This document shows, piece by piece, positions 18,489 to 28,298 of a stretch of 64,000 nt of DNA (position 1 is its first letter; each line of letters opens with the position of its first letter). This DNA is from Blautia sp. (GTDB lineage: Bacteria > Bacillota > Clostridia > Lachnospirales > Lachnospiraceae): positions 1 to 64,000 of the forward strand of contig JAFWGA010000038.1 in NCBI GenBank assembly GCA_017515325.1, read 5' to 3'. Under the pieces are notes generated by a model. The model made no database searches and had not been told where the DNA came from. It saw only the letters and a program-made list of their open reading frames with translations. A program made the position numbers and the translations under genes.

Positions 18489-18522
18489 ACCGGAAACAGG
18501 AAAAATGTGAAAGGAAGCCCAA

Positions 18523-18747
18523 ATGGATAATCTCAAAATAGACAGAATCAACGCCCTGGCACATAAAGCAAAAAGCGTGGGCCTGACAGAAGAGGAGAGG
18601 AAGGAGCGGGATATGCTGCGGCGGGAATATATTGCCACCATACGGATGAACCTTCGGTCCCAGCTGGATAGTATTGATATCCAGGAAGCAGACGGCAGTG
18701 TAACCAATCTGGGGGAAAAATACGGCGGTGGTCATCTGTCTTCATGA
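18523..18747 (+). CDS. DUF896 (YnzC-like) protein
   Basis: The 74-residue protein starts MDNLKIDRINALAHKAKSVG and has 'LTEEERKERDMLRREYI', the two-helix DUF896 signature. Bacillus YnzC is a small cytosolic protein linked to the SOS regulon; its role is unknown. AAAGGAAG lies upstream of the ATG. It is placed 35 bases after the NRPS-like gene and 19 bases before the folate gene. Confidence 0.88.
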   Translation: MDNLKIDRINALAHKAKSVGLTEEERKERDMLRREYIATIRMNLRSQLDSIDIQEADGSVTNLGEKYGGGHLSS

Positions 18748-18766
18748 AGAGTATAGGAATAGTAAA

Positions 18767-19327
18767 ATGAATATCATACAGGAAGAGAAAAAAGCAATCC
18801 GAAAAGAAGTCGCCAGGCGGAAAAAGCTGGCGGACGAGGCCTATATTTCCCAGGCCAGTCAGGCCATTCTTCAGAAGCTGACAGAATCTAAGGAATATCA
18901 GGAGGCCAGGCAGCTTCTGATCTATCTGGATTTCAACCGGGAAGTCATGACCAGGAATATCCTGCGCAAGGCCTGGCAGGATGGCAAGGAAACAGCTGTT
19001 CCCAGAGTAAATGGAGAGGAAATGGATTTTTATCAGATTAAGGAATTATCCGGTCTGAAGGTCAGTTCCTTTGGTATTGAAGAACCTGGCGGCAATCAGC
19101 CCGTGGACTGGGAGGATGCCCTGATGATCATGCCTGGCGTCGCTTTTGATGGAAAGAGGCACCGGATCGGTTACGGTGGGGGCTTTTATGACCGGTATCT
19201 GGCAAAGCATCCCAATCTGACCTGCATCGCTGTGGCTTTTTCCTTTCAGATCTTCGAAGAACTTCCCTATGAAGAAAGAGATATCTGTCCGCAAGCCATA
19301 GTAACAGAAAACAGGATTTATACATGA
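18767..19327 (+). CDS. 5-formyltetrahydrofolate cyclo-ligase
   Basis: A 186-residue MTHFS-family enzyme that closes 5-formyl-THF to 5,10-methenyl-THF using ATP. The family marks are the basic start 'EEKKAIRKEVARRKK', 'MIMPGVAFDGKRHRIGYGGGFYDRYL' (here split by normal residues) and the final 'FEELPYEERD'. GYGGGFYD is the ATP-loop. The ATG at 18767 gives the usual length; an upstream frame from 18728 overlaps DUF896 and is not needed. A 15-bp hairpin covers the stop codon. Confidence 0.93.
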   Translation: MNIIQEEKKAIRKEVARRKKLADEAYISQASQAILQKLTESKEYQEARQLLIYLDFNREVMTRNILRKAWQDGKETAVPRVNGEEMDFYQIKELSGLKVSSFGIEEPGGNQPVDWEDALMIMPGVAFDGKRHRIGYGGGFYDRYLAKHPNLTCIAVAFSFQIFEELPYEERDICPQAIVTENRIYT

Positions 19328-19341
19328 ATCCTGTTTTCTGT
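19304..19341. repeat. Perfect 15-bp hairpin across the folate gene stop codon
   Basis: ACAGAAAACAGGATT (19304-19318) and AATCCTGTTTTCTGT (19327-19341) are exact reverse complements with an 8-base loop that ends at the last base of the coding region boundary. No T run follows in either direction, so it is more a 3' hairpin than a clear terminator. Confidence 0.65.
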
Positions 19342-19409
19342 CATATAGAACATCTATACGACAAACCCGAGTTTTTCAAATAGATCTATAGGAGAATTCT
19401 GTCGTAACC

Positions 19410-20675
19410 ATGACCCGAATGATTTATATTGACAAAATAGAATCTCCCCGCTATACCGGCAGACTGGCCTGCCTTGAGCAGGACGGAAAAATCATGGAGC
19501 TTTATCCCTTCCCGGAAAGCCGGTCAAAGGTGGGAAATATCTATGTGGCAAAGGTTGAGGATATCCTGGAAAACATCCAGGGTGCCTTTCTGCGTATTTC
19601 CGATCAGGAAAAGGTCTATTTTCCCCTGAAGGAAAGCCATCGTCTGATCTATGCGGATGGCTCCCGCCGAACCCCTTCTGCCGGGGAAAGCCGGCTTCGT
19701 CCCGGCGATACTGTTCTGGTCCAGATTCTGAGGGATGCGATGAAGGGCAAACTGGCTGCCGCGACTTCGGATTATTCTTTTTCCGGCTCTTACCTGGTTC
19801 TTACCTGGTCAGATTCATCCATCGGGGTTTCCGCTAAGCTGTCGCCCGATATCCGAAAACGACTGAAAGCCTGGGTCAGCGAATTGCAGGCTTCCTCTGC
19901 CAGTGAGACCGTTTCGGATTCTCCTGATTTGCCTGACGTCACCGGCCTGACCAAGGCAGATCTCCCTGGTGTCATTGTTCGGACCAATGCTGCCTTTGCC
20001 ACCCAGGATGAGCTGCGGCAGGAATACGATCATCTGATGAAGACAGCCGCCAGGGTCCTGGAGCAAGGCATACACCGAACCCTCTATAGCTGCGTCTACC
20101 AGCCCCTTTCTGAGGAGCTGCGGCTGTTAAGGGACATAAAAAAAGGACGGCTGGATGAAATCGTCACAGACAGTCCTTTACTGTATTCCCTTTTGCAGGA
20201 TTTTCTTTCTGCCGAAGAAGGTCTTTTGGCTGCCAGGCTAAGATTGTATGATGATACTCTCCTGCCCCTTAGCAAGGTATATCGGGCAGAAGCTGCCCTT
20301 GAGGAATGCTTTCTGGAAAGGATCTGGCTGCCCTGCGGCGGTTTCCTGGTCATACAGCAGACAGAGGCCTTCACCTCCATCGATGTCAATTCCGGAAAAT
20401 ACAAGGGGAAAAAAAATGCCCAGGATGCCTACCTGAAGATTAATCTGGAGGCAGCCCGGGAAATTGCCCGTCAGCTCCGCCTGCGGAACCTGTCCGGCAT
20501 CATCCTGGTGGATTGCATCAATATGAAAGATTCTGCAGACAGGGCTGTCCTGCTGGACCGCTTCCGCTCTTACCTGGGACAGGATCCGGTAGCCGTCACC
20601 CTCGTGGATATGACTCCCCTTCAGATTGTTGAAATCACAAGGCAGAAGGTCAGGGCACCTGTCACTGAGCTATAG
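19410..20675 (+). CDS. rng: Ribonuclease G/E family protein (short form)
   Basis: A 421-residue RNase E/G catalytic protein. The S1-like part has 'VGNIYVAKVEDILENIQGAFLRI', and the metal site lies in 'FTSIDVNSGKYKGKKN' and 'GIILVDCINMKD'. It ends at 'VEITRQKVRAPVTEL', just before the place where most RNase G proteins carry the CPxC zinc-link, so that motif is absent. The start is uncertain: ATG 19410 has AGGAG about 15 bases upstream. The last 6 bases overlap the convergent DUF2344 gene. In many Clostridia this gene lies between DUF2344 and rplU in one operon; here it is separated and inverted. Confidence 0.85.
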   Translation: MTRMIYIDKIESPRYTGRLACLEQDGKIMELYPFPESRSKVGNIYVAKVEDILENIQGAFLRISDQEKVYFPLKESHRLIYADGSRRTPSAGESRLRPGDTVLVQILRDAMKGKLAAATSDYSFSGSYLVLTWSDSSIGVSAKLSPDIRKRLKAWVSELQASSASETVSDSPDLPDVTGLTKADLPGVIVRTNAAFATQDELRQEYDHLMKTAARVLEQGIHRTLYSCVYQPLSEELRLLRDIKKGRLDEIVTDSPLLYSLLQDFLSAEEGLLAARLRLYDDTLLPLSKVYRAEAALEECFLERIWLPCGGFLVIQQTEAFTSIDVNSGKYKGKKNAQDAYLKINLEAAREIARQLRLRNLSGIILVDCINMKDSADRAVLLDRFRSYLGQDPVAVTLVDMTPLQIVEITRQKVRAPVTEL

Positions 20676-21392
20676 CGCTTCCAGCAAGGAGATCCATTCC
20701 GGCTCCCGGTCTGTCTCCTCCTCCCCTTGCATGGCTGTTTCCGGCTTTCGCGCATATACCTCCAGCCGGTTGACCAGCAGGGCATGAGGGGAAAGCTTCT
20801 CTCCTGCCATGGCAAAAAAGGCCTCCATCACCTGGTCCGGCCTGGTATAATTTGCGCTGGCACTGGCCAGGCGAAGGAAGAGAATCCGGGGAGCTTTTAT
20901 CTGCATCCGGTAAATCCAGGGGCGGATATCCACCTGGCGCTCTCCGGCTTTTCCTGTCTTGGTGATCAGGATCTCCGGCTGGGCGAGAAAGGCCGGAATC
21001 TGGCTCTGCCAGTCAAAGGAAGGCTCATATCCAGGCCGGAAGCCGACTTCATAATCCGCTGCCGCCACCAGGGACATGGCGTTGGACTTCCTGTTTTCTA
21101 TGGCCTTGGCTGCCGTGACCGAAAATCCATCCACCATCTGGGCATCAAGACGCCTGACAAATTCCTGCGGATCCATATCCTCGGCCAGCTCCAGATCAAA
21201 GTACTCTCCCTGGCTGGTTACTCCCACACCAAGGGGAGCGGCGAAGGAGAGAATCATATGGGGACTGAAGCCGGCCGTGAAGGCGGCAGGAAGCTCTGCC
21301 CTGCGGATCGCCTTCTGGAAATACCGCATGGTATCCAGATGTCCGATAAACTTCATGGATCCGTTCTTGGTAAACCTAACGCGAAGCTTCAA
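20670..21392 (-). CDS. TIGR03936 family radical SAM-associated protein (DUF2344)
   Basis: The 240-residue protein begins 'KLRVRFTKNGSMKFIGHLD' and continues 'AFTAGFSPHMILSFAAPLGVG', the DUF2344 signature. The family is nearly always encoded beside or fused to the TIGR03960 radical SAM protein; its biochemical role is unknown. I choose the TTG at 21392, which has GGGAGGGG 6 bases before it and gives the family N terminus; the ATG at 21410 adds six residues and lies upstream of that site. It overlaps the radical SAM gene by 17 bases. Confidence 0.9.
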   Translation of the reverse strand: MKLRVRFTKNGSMKFIGHLDTMRYFQKAIRRAELPAAFTAGFSPHMILSFAAPLGVGVTSQGEYFDLELAEDMDPQEFVRRLDAQMVDGFSVTAAKAIENRKSNAMSLVAAADYEVGFRPGYEPSFDWQSQIPAFLAQPEILITKTGKAGERQVDIRPWIYRMQIKAPRILFLRLASASANYTRPDQVMEAFFAMAGEKLSPHALLVNRLEVYARKPETAMQGEEETDREPEWISLLEAL

Positions 21393-23244
21393 AGCAAACC
21401 CCTCCCTCATATCTTCTGGCTCCGCAGCCGGAGCATTTCTGTCTGCAGTTGGGGGTCACCAGACCCTTCTTCGCCTGATGCCATTCCCGAAGCAAAAATT
21501 CCCTGGTTACCCCTGCATCGATGAAATCCCAAGGCAGGATCTCATCCTCCCCCCTCTCTCGGAGGGTATAAAAATCCATACTGACGCCCTCTTCGGCGAA
21601 GGCCTGCTTCCAAAGGTCATAGCGGAAGGATTCTGTCCAGGCATCGTAGAGGCAGCCCAAACGATAAGCCTTTTCGATGACAGACCCGCAGCGTCGGTCA
21701 CCTCTGGCCAGGAAACCCTCCAGCACGGTCACATCTGGTTCATGCCAGCTGTACCGGATGGAACGCTGGTTGAGCTGGGAACGAATCTCGTCCTTGCATA
21801 TCTTTGCTTTTCCGATAAAGTCCTGCTCCGAACACATGCCTGCCCACTGAAAGGGGGTAAAGGGTTTGGGAACAAAAAAGGAGGTGCTGACGGAAATCTG
21901 GATCTTTCCGTTTCTTTTTTCCTTAGGAATCTCATAATAGCATTTGGCGATTTCCTCCGCCAGACGGCCGATTCCCCGGATATCCTCCTCTGTCTCTGTG
22001 GGAAGTCCCAGCATGAAATAGAGCTTGACCTTATTCCAGCCCCCCCTGAAGGCCTCTCCTGCTCCGTGCAGGATATCCTCCTGGGTCAGTCCCTTATTGA
22101 TCACATCCCTCATTCTCTGCGTCCCGGCCTCCGGGGCAAAGGTCAGGCTGCTTTTTTTAACGTCCTGTACTTTACCCATCACATCCAGGGCAAAGGCATC
22201 GATCCGAAGGGAGGGAAGAGAGATATTTACCGCCTTGTCGCGGAAATTGTCGATCAGGTAATAGACCAGCTCCTTGAGCTGGGAATAATCACTGGAACTA
22301 AGCGAGCTCAGGGATATCTCCTCGTGTCCGGTATTCTTCAGCATGGCGCTGGCGCTTTGCTTTAATTCGTCAACATCCCTCTCCCGGTCAGGCCGATAGA
22401 TCATCCCCGCCTGACAGAAACGACAGCCTCGGATGCAGCCACGCTGGATCTCCAGGGTCACCCGGTCCTGGGTGGCTTTGATAAAGGGAACAACCGGCTT
22501 TTCAAAGGAACGATACTGCTTCTTTATATCCGTGACCACCTGTTTTTGGATGACGGAAGGGATTCCAGGACAATTCGGCCTGAAGGAAGCGATGGTACCG
22601 TCCTGATGATAGCTGACGTCATAGAAGGAAGGAACGTAGATGCCCGGAATTGTGGCGGCTTTCAGAAGAAAGTCCCGCCTTGTTCCTCCCTGCTTTTTGT
22701 TCTCCTTCCAGGCGTCAAAGAGGGCATCATAGCTCGTCTCCCCTTCCCCGATATAAAAAAGGTCAAAAAAGTCTGCCATAGGCTCCGGATTATAGGCACA
22801 GGCTCCCCCACCGATCACAAGAGGGTCTTCCTCACCTCTGTCCCGGGCGTGCAGAGGGATACCGGAAAGATCCAGCACCTGCAGCACGTTGGTATAACAC
22901 ATTTCATAGCCCATGGTTATGCACAGAAAGTCAAAATCCTTTACCGGATCCTGGGACTCCAGGGCAAATAATGGAATCCCCTCCCGCCGCATGATGGCAT
23001 CCAGATCCGTCCAGGGAGAGTAGACTCTCTCGCACCAGGTATCCTCTCTGTCATTGAACATATGGTAAAGGATCATCATGCCCAGATTGGACATGCCGAT
23101 CTCATAGACATCCGGAAAACAGAAGGCGACCCTTATGTCAACCTCCGACTTTTCCTTGACGATGGCGTTTACCTCTCCGCCGATATAGCGGGCGGCTTTA
23201 TCCACCTCAAGCAGTATTTCATCGCGCAGGGCAAGCTTTTTCAT
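21376..23244 (-). CDS. TIGR03960 family B12-binding radical SAM protein
   Basis: A 622-residue protein with a cobalamin-binding-like N-terminal Rossmann domain ('RVAFCFPDVYEIGMSNLGM', 'DFLCITMGYEMCYTN', 'PLVIGGGACAYNPEP') and a radical SAM core with the Cx3Cx2C cluster motif in 'IQRGCIRGCRFCQAG'. A C-terminal Cys-rich tail has 'NCRQKCSGCG'. The reaction is not known. The start at 23244 follows GGGAGG and its ATG overlaps the phoH stop (ATGA), implying translational coupling with phoH. Confidence 0.92.
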   Translation of the reverse strand: MKKLALRDEILLEVDKAARYIGGEVNAIVKEKSEVDIRVAFCFPDVYEIGMSNLGMMILYHMFNDREDTWCERVYSPWTDLDAIMRREGIPLFALESQDPVKDFDFLCITMGYEMCYTNVLQVLDLSGIPLHARDRGEEDPLVIGGGACAYNPEPMADFFDLFYIGEGETSYDALFDAWKENKKQGGTRRDFLLKAATIPGIYVPSFYDVSYHQDGTIASFRPNCPGIPSVIQKQVVTDIKKQYRSFEKPVVPFIKATQDRVTLEIQRGCIRGCRFCQAGMIYRPDRERDVDELKQSASAMLKNTGHEEISLSSLSSSDYSQLKELVYYLIDNFRDKAVNISLPSLRIDAFALDVMGKVQDVKKSSLTFAPEAGTQRMRDVINKGLTQEDILHGAGEAFRGGWNKVKLYFMLGLPTETEEDIRGIGRLAEEIAKCYYEIPKEKRNGKIQISVSTSFFVPKPFTPFQWAGMCSEQDFIGKAKICKDEIRSQLNQRSIRYSWHEPDVTVLEGFLARGDRRCGSVIEKAYRLGCLYDAWTESFRYDLWKQAFAEEGVSMDFYTLRERGEDEILPWDFIDAGVTREFLLREWHQAKKGLVTPNCRQKCSGCGARRYEGGVCFEASR

Positions 23245-24281
23245 TTGGCCTCCCATCTCTTATGATTCAATTTTGTCTGACGGCGTGCATATTCCCTGCC
23301 ACGCTCTCCCATTCTTTTCTGCTTTGCTTCATAATCATCATAAGCCTGGACAATCTTCTGAACTAAGGGGTGCCTGACGACGTCCTTGCTGGTGAGCTGA
23401 CAGAAGGCAATATCCTCGATCTGACTGAGAATCTTCATGGCCATATCCAGGCCGGATACGGCATCCCTGGGAAGATCCTTCTGAGATGCATCACCGGTAA
23501 CGATCACCTTGGAGCCGAAACCGATCCGGGTCAGGAACATCTTCATCTGGGCAGGTGTCGTATTCTGGGCTTCATCCAGGATGATAAAGGCATTGTCCAG
23601 GGTCCGGCCACGCATATAGGCCAGGGGGGCAACCTCGATCAGACCTCTTTCCATGTTCTTGCTGAAGCTGTCTGCTCCCATGATCTGATAGAGGGCATCA
23701 TATAAAGGCCTGAGATAGGGATCCACCTTGCTCTGCATATCCCCCGGAAGAAAGCCCAGCTTTTCTCCTGCCTCTATGGCCGGCCTGGTCAGGATGATGC
23801 GGCTGACTTCATCGTTGCGGAAGGCGGTCACAGCCATGGCCATGGCAAGATAGGTCTTGCCCGTCCCGGCCGGACCCACGCCGAAAACGATCATTTTTTT
23901 CCGGATCTGGTCTACATATTCCTTCTGTCCCAGCGTCTTGGGCCGGATCGGCTTTCCCTGAATGGTGTTGCAGATAAAATCCTTATCGATCTCTGTCAGA
24001 ACCTGGCTCTTTTTTTCTACCGCCAGAGAAAGCCCATAGGTCACATTCTGCCTTGTGATCTCCGAGCCCTTTGCCGCCAGGCGGTCCAGCTCCTCCACCA
24101 GATCCCGGGCGAGTGATGCGTTCTGCTCTGGCCCCAGGATTTTCAGACTCCCGTCTCTTGAGATCAGGGATACATTTAAGGTTCTCTCGATCAGCTTGCG
24201 ATATTCGTCAAACTGGCCAAATATGACTGCTTCCCGGCTTGCCGGTATCTCTGTATGCAGTTCAATGATATTGCCTGCCAC
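23241..24281 (-). CDS. phoH: PhoH-like ATPase
   Basis: The 346-residue protein has an N-terminal KH-like segment and the PhoH P-loop ATPase with Walker A GPAGTGKTYLAM (about 140), 'LTRPAIEAGEKLGFLPGD', 'FIILDEAQNTTPAQMKMFLTR' and 'VTGDASQKDLP'. PhoH/PhoL proteins are cytosolic RNA-associated ATPases usually next to ybeY; ybeY is not in this window. The start is GTG with AAAGGAAG about 8 bases upstream. It leads a three-gene unit with the two radical SAM partners. Confidence 0.93.
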   Translation of the reverse strand: MAGNIIELHTEIPASREAVIFGQFDEYRKLIERTLNVSLISRDGSLKILGPEQNASLARDLVEELDRLAAKGSEITRQNVTYGLSLAVEKKSQVLTEIDKDFICNTIQGKPIRPKTLGQKEYVDQIRKKMIVFGVGPAGTGKTYLAMAMAVTAFRNDEVSRIILTRPAIEAGEKLGFLPGDMQSKVDPYLRPLYDALYQIMGADSFSKNMERGLIEVAPLAYMRGRTLDNAFIILDEAQNTTPAQMKMFLTRIGFGSKVIVTGDASQKDLPRDAVSGLDMAMKILSQIEDIAFCQLTSKDVVRHPLVQKIVQAYDDYEAKQKRMGERGREYARRQTKLNHKRWEAK

Positions 24282-24340
24282 TGATATGCTTCCTTTCTAT
24301 TCCACTCTATTCCACTCGAGCTTTGAAATCCGTGCGCATC

Positions 24341-24886
24341 CTATCGGAGCAGAATCAGGGAAAACCACAAGATGGAATTCCCGCCAAGATCATACTCCAT
24401 TTTTTCACTCTCGACGATCTCGCTTACCACCAACCCATAACTCTCGATGCAAGGGTGCATGCGCTGCGGAAAACGGCAGGGCTCCCCATCCAGCCAGGAG
24501 CAGCGAGGACAGATATCGCAGGATTCCGTTGAGAGGGTAAAGGTCTCAAACCCTTCCCCGGCAAAGAAACCGGCCACGGAGTCGGTGAGCTTTTCATGTT
24601 CCCGGCGTGTGGCCAGGACCGCCTCAAAATCCAGGATATCCCTCACCTCTGCCACACTGGAAAAAATGACGGCCTGATCGTAGGAATGGACTTTTGCCTC
24701 ACACTCCTCCAAGGTGCCCACAGCCGGCGGACAAGCCCAGCTGGAATGATATCTCTGGCATTCCTTTTCGCAGATGATCCGCACCCTCCTGGCTGTCCTA
24801 AGGGGCTTGGGATCAATCAGGCGGTATTCAAAGACCGGATACTGGGCGATGAACTCTTCAAACTTATCCTGATCCACTATTTTCAT
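24341..24886 (-). CDS. DUF2284 cysteine-rich (predicted metal-binding) protein
   Basis: The 181-residue protein has the DUF2284 pattern: 'IICEKECQRYHSSWACPPAVG' with three cysteines and, later, 'ESCDICPRCSWLDGEPCRFPQRMHPCIESYG' as a second Cys cluster. The cysteines suggest an iron-sulfur cluster or zinc, but no reaction is known. It lies alone between rlmH and phoH with 50-60 bases of spacer on each side. The spacer before phoH carries the direct repeat TATTCCACTC twice. Confidence 0.85.
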   Translation of the reverse strand: MKIVDQDKFEEFIAQYPVFEYRLIDPKPLRTARRVRIICEKECQRYHSSWACPPAVGTLEECEAKVHSYDQAVIFSSVAEVRDILDFEAVLATRREHEKLTDSVAGFFAGEGFETFTLSTESCDICPRCSWLDGEPCRFPQRMHPCIESYGLVVSEIVESEKMEYDLGGNSILWFSLILLR

Positions 24887-24936
24887 AATACAGTTTCCTT
24901 ATTCTATTCGATTCCAGGCGAATTCGTCTCTGGTCA

Positions 24937-25419
24937 TTACTTGTGGTAGGGTTCCCCGCTGAGAATCCTGAAGGAACGGTAAATCTGTTCCAGTAGAATA
25001 ACCTGCATGAGTTGATGGGGAAAGGTAAGGCGGGAGAAGCTCAGCTTCCAGTCCGCGCGGGAAAGAACCTCCCGGGACAGGCCTAAAGAGCCGCCGATCA
25101 CGAACACCAGGGAGCTTTTTCCGGCCGCCAACAGTCTGTCAAGTCTTTGAGCCAGTTCTGTTGAGGCAAGGGCTTCTCCCTGGATGGCCAAAGCAATACA
25201 GTAATCCTTTTCCCGGATCAGCTTCAGCAGCCTTTTTCCCTCCAGCGTCAGAATGAGCTCCTCTTCTGCCGGGGAAGCCTCATCCGGGGTTTTTTCATCC
25301 GGAACCTGGACGAAATCCAGCCGGCAGTACCGTCCCAGACGTTTGGCATATTCTGCTATGGCATCCTTTAAATACTTCTCTTTGATTTTCCCGACACTGA
25401 GAATTCGGATCGAAACCAT
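24937..25419 (-). CDS. rlmH: 23S rRNA (pseudouridine-1915-N3)-methyltransferase RlmH
   Basis: The 160-residue product matches the SPOUT methyltransferase RlmH in length and motifs: 'IRILSVGKIKEKYLKDAI' at the start, 'LVFVIGGSLGLSREVL' (SAM loop) and 'LTFPHQLMQVILLEQIYRSFRI' with the C-terminal HxxxR region and final 'GEPYHK'. It methylates pseudouridine 1915 in helix 69 on the 70S ribosome. Start 25419 gives the family length; a longer frame adds 21 residues with no similarity. Confidence 0.95.
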   Translation of the reverse strand: MVSIRILSVGKIKEKYLKDAIAEYAKRLGRYCRLDFVQVPDEKTPDEASPAEEELILTLEGKRLLKLIREKDYCIALAIQGEALASTELAQRLDRLLAAGKSSLVFVIGGSLGLSREVLSRADWKLSFSRLTFPHQLMQVILLEQIYRSFRILSGEPYHK

Positions 25420-25453
25420 ACCTGCTTCTCCATTTTGATCAAAAGAGTCAGAC

Positions 25454-28291
25454 TTACCGGTTTTCCGCCAGATAATTTTCAAACTGCTCCCGGCTCATCA
25501 GGATCCGGCGTGGTTTGGTTCCCTCCTCGGGTCCAACCACACCGGCCTCTGCCAGCTGATCCATAATACGGGCAGCCCGGTTAAAGCCGATCTTATACAT
25601 ACGCTGCAGCATACCGATGGAGGCCTTGTCCTTTTCAATGATATAGAAGCCGGCCTCCTCGAAATACTGATCCCTGTCATCGTCGTCTCCCTGGGCGCCT
25701 TTCAGGGAGAGGGCACTGGCTGTGGTCACCTGCTCCTCCACCTCGGCACTGTAGGCCTTTGGCAAGTCCTGGCCGGACAGATAGCTGACAACGGCCTCTA
25801 CTTCCTCATCAGAGACAAAGGCTCCCTGCAGCCTGGCCGGTTTTGGCAAGCCCTGGGGATAAAAGAGCATATCTCCTTTCCCCAGCAGCTTCTCCGCTCC
25901 ATAGGAGTCCAGAATAGTCCGGGAATCCACACCGGAGGAAACGGCAAAGGCAATCCTCGACGGCATATTGGCCTTGATCAGACCGGTGATAACATTTACA
26001 GAAGGTCTCTGGGTGGCAATCACCAGATGGATTCCGGCTGCCCTGGCCAGCTGTGCCAGGCGGCAGATGGATTCCTCCACCTCGGAGGGAGCTACCATCA
26101 TCAGATCGGCCAGCTCATCCACGATGATTACGATCTGGGACATCTTGTCGGTGGGGACATTGGATGGTGAAGAATCCGCCCCACTCTGGCCTCTTCCGTC
26201 GGAAAGGCCATTAGCCTCCACCTTATGATTGTATTCGCCGATATTCCGGACCCCGAATTCGGCAAAGGTATTGTATCTCTTCGTCATCTCCCCTACCGCC
26301 CAATTCAGGGCTCCGGCAGCCTTTTTAGGGTCAGTGACCACCGGGATCAGAAGATGAGGAATGCCATTATATACGCTCAGCTCTACCACCTTGGGATCCA
26401 CCATGATCAGCTGTACTTCATCCGGTCTGGCTTTATAGAGGATACTGATGATCAGGGTATTGATGCAGACTGATTTCCCTGAGCCGGTGGCACCTGCGAT
26501 GAGCAGGTGAGGCATTTTGGCAATGTCCGTGACGATGCATTTGCCGGCGATATCCTTTCCCACAGCAAAGGAGACCTTGGATTTGGCTTTCTGGAATTCT
26601 GTTGAACCCAGAAGGTCACGGAGCATGACGGGACTGGGATGACGGTTGGGCACCTCTATGCCTACCGCAGCCTTTCCCGGGATGGGCGCTTCGATACGGA
26701 TGTCCGCCGCTGCCAGGTTCAGCTTAATGTCATCGGTAAGGTTGACGATCCGGCTGACCTTGACGCCCATTTCCGGCTGCAGCTCATAACGTGTAACCGT
26801 GGGGCCGCAGCTGATATCCTTCACTGTCACATTTACGCCAAAGTTATGGAGGATATCCTGCAGCCTTTGGGCTGTGTCCATCAATTCGTCGTTGGTCTGG
26901 CCATTGCTTCGGCCACTGTTTTTTTTCAGAAGCTCCAGGCCGGGATACCGGTATTCCTTCACTGTCATAGGATCAGGAGCCGGCAAATTCTTAGGAAGGG
27001 AATCCGGCAAGCCATCATTTTCATCGACAGCGTTTCTCTTTGTTTTTCTTTTCCTTTTTCCGTTTCCCGGATCTGTTTCATCCATCAGATCCCCGGCAGG
27101 TGCTGTCAGCCTTTTCAGTTCAGAAGGATGTGCGACAGCGTCGGCATAGGTAACGGCCAGCTCCTCCCAGTCGTTACTGTCAGGAATCTCTTTTTTTCCC
27201 TGAGGACTTTTGGAATCCTCCGGCAGAAACTCCTCCCCTTCCATTCTGTGAATGGTAAAGGTTGATTTTCTCGGGGGTTGATTCTTAGGGGGTTGATTCT
27301 TATGTATTGGCTCAGGATATTCCTCTTCTATGGCAAGAGCCTCTTCCAGCTTTTGGATCCTCTTCCTTTGTTTTTCCACTTTGCGGTTGGCGCGGGTCCT
27401 GGCACGCAGCTCTTTTCTTAGTTCCCGCTCCCTGCTGCTTTCCGGGCTTTCCTGATTCTGCTCTCTCCACTTAGAGAAGCTCTGTGCCGCTTTCGAGAGA
27501 GAAGCCGTCACAGAATGCAATAGAAGGGCAAGAAGGCTGACGAGACAAATCAGGAGGAGAATGACCTTACCTCCCATCAATCCAAAGGCATCCGTCAGAT
27601 ACCGGTAGATGAAGCCGCCTATGAGACCGCCCCCGGTACGATAATATACACAATAGTCATAATAGTCATTGAAAGTAAAGGCGAAGCCGTCTCCCAGGAT
27701 ATAGATATGGGCAAAGCAGCACAGGGCGCAGAAAAAAACCATCACTGCCAGTAATTTTTTGTATGCCAGCAGCAGATGGTAATTGGTAATGACAAAGGAT
27801 AGAGAAAAAAAAGTGAAAACGGGAAAGACATAAGCCATAATCCCAAAGCAGCCAAACTGCAGGTCTCTGATTCTGCTGCCAATGCTGCCGCCTGTCCCAA
27901 TGTTGCTGATCAGCAGAATGGCACAGGAAAAAAACAGAAGAATAACGAGGAGCATGGAAACAGATGAGCCATCCATATAGCCTTGTGCTCCTGCGGCAGG
28001 TGCCCTCCCTTTAGTGGATAACCTGGTCGAAGAAGACCTGGATGAAAAGCCCCTGGCTGAGCCCGTCTTCGCCGAGGCATTTTTCCTTGAGGAAGCCCGT
28101 GGCGCTGCCTTCCTGGCTGACGCTTTTCCACCGCTTGCCTTGCCGGATGCTTTTGTGACCTTGCTGCCGGCAGCGGATGACCTTGCCTGCGTTTTTTTTG
28201 CCCCAGCGGCACCCTCCGGCTTGAGCCTGCGATAAGAGGCATTGACGACTTTTGTACTGGTTTTTTTCTTTTTATTATTTGTATTAGGCAT
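25454..28291 (-). CDS. ftsK: DNA translocase FtsK/SpoIIIE
   Basis: A 945-residue protein: basic, Ser/Ala/Lys-rich N-terminal tail, four membrane segments (about 110-265), a charged linker, then the RecA-like motor with Walker A '[14 protein letters not shown]' and '[13 protein letters not shown]', and a C-terminal gamma winged-helix domain ('[21 protein letters not shown]') that reads oriented sequence motifs. It pumps chromosomes through the septum in division or sporulation. Start ATG 28291 (MPNTN) is chosen, as it clears uppP; ATG 28312 lies inside the end of uppP. No strong ribosome site. Confidence 0.94.
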   Translation of the reverse strand: MPNTNNKKKKTSTKVVNASYRRLKPEGAAGAKKTQARSSAAGSKVTKASGKASGGKASARKAAPRASSRKNASAKTGSARGFSSRSSSTRLSTKGRAPAAGAQGYMDGSSVSMLLVILLFFSCAILLISNIGTGGSIGSRIRDLQFGCFGIMAYVFPVFTFFSLSFVITNYHLLLAYKKLLAVMVFFCALCCFAHIYILGDGFAFTFNDYYDYCVYYRTGGGLIGGFIYRYLTDAFGLMGGKVILLLICLVSLLALLLHSVTASLSKAAQSFSKWREQNQESPESSRERELRKELRARTRANRKVEKQRKRIQKLEEALAIEEEYPEPIHKNQPPKNQPPRKSTFTIHRMEGEEFLPEDSKSPQGKKEIPDSNDWEELAVTYADAVAHPSELKRLTAPAGDLMDETDPGNGKRKRKTKRNAVDENDGLPDSLPKNLPAPDPMTVKEYRYPGLELLKKNSGRSNGQTNDELMDTAQRLQDILHNFGVNVTVKDISCGPTVTRYELQPEMGVKVSRIVNLTDDIKLNLAAADIRIEAPIPGKAAVGIEVPNRHPSPVMLRDLLGSTEFQKAKSKVSFAVGKDIAGKCIVTDIAKMPHLLIAGATGSGKSVCINTLIISILYKARPDEVQLIMVDPKVVELSVYNGIPHLLIPVVTDPKKAAGALNWAVGEMTKRYNTFAEFGVRNIGEYNHKVEANGLSDGRGQSGADSSPSNVPTDKMSQIVIIVDELADLMMVAPSEVEESICRLAQLARAAGIHLVIATQRPSVNVITGLIKANMPSRIAFAVSSGVDSRTILDSYGAEKLLGKGDMLFYPQGLPKPARLQGAFVSDEEVEAVVSYLSGQDLPKAYSAEVEEQVTTASALSLKGAQGDDDDRDQYFEEAGFYIIEKDKASIGMLQRMYKIGFNRAARIMDQLAEAGVVGPEEGTKPRRILMSREQFENYLAENR

Positions 28292-28298
28292 AAAAATC

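Noticed and set aside
21076..22365. A 429-codon plus-strand open frame
   Set aside because: Antisense to the TIGR03960 and DUF2344 genes; no family similarity and no start context.
24291..24320. Tandem TATTCCACTC before phoH as an operator
   Set aside because: Two near-adjacent copies of 10 bases in a short AT-rich spacer can arise by slippage; no promoter is aligned with them.
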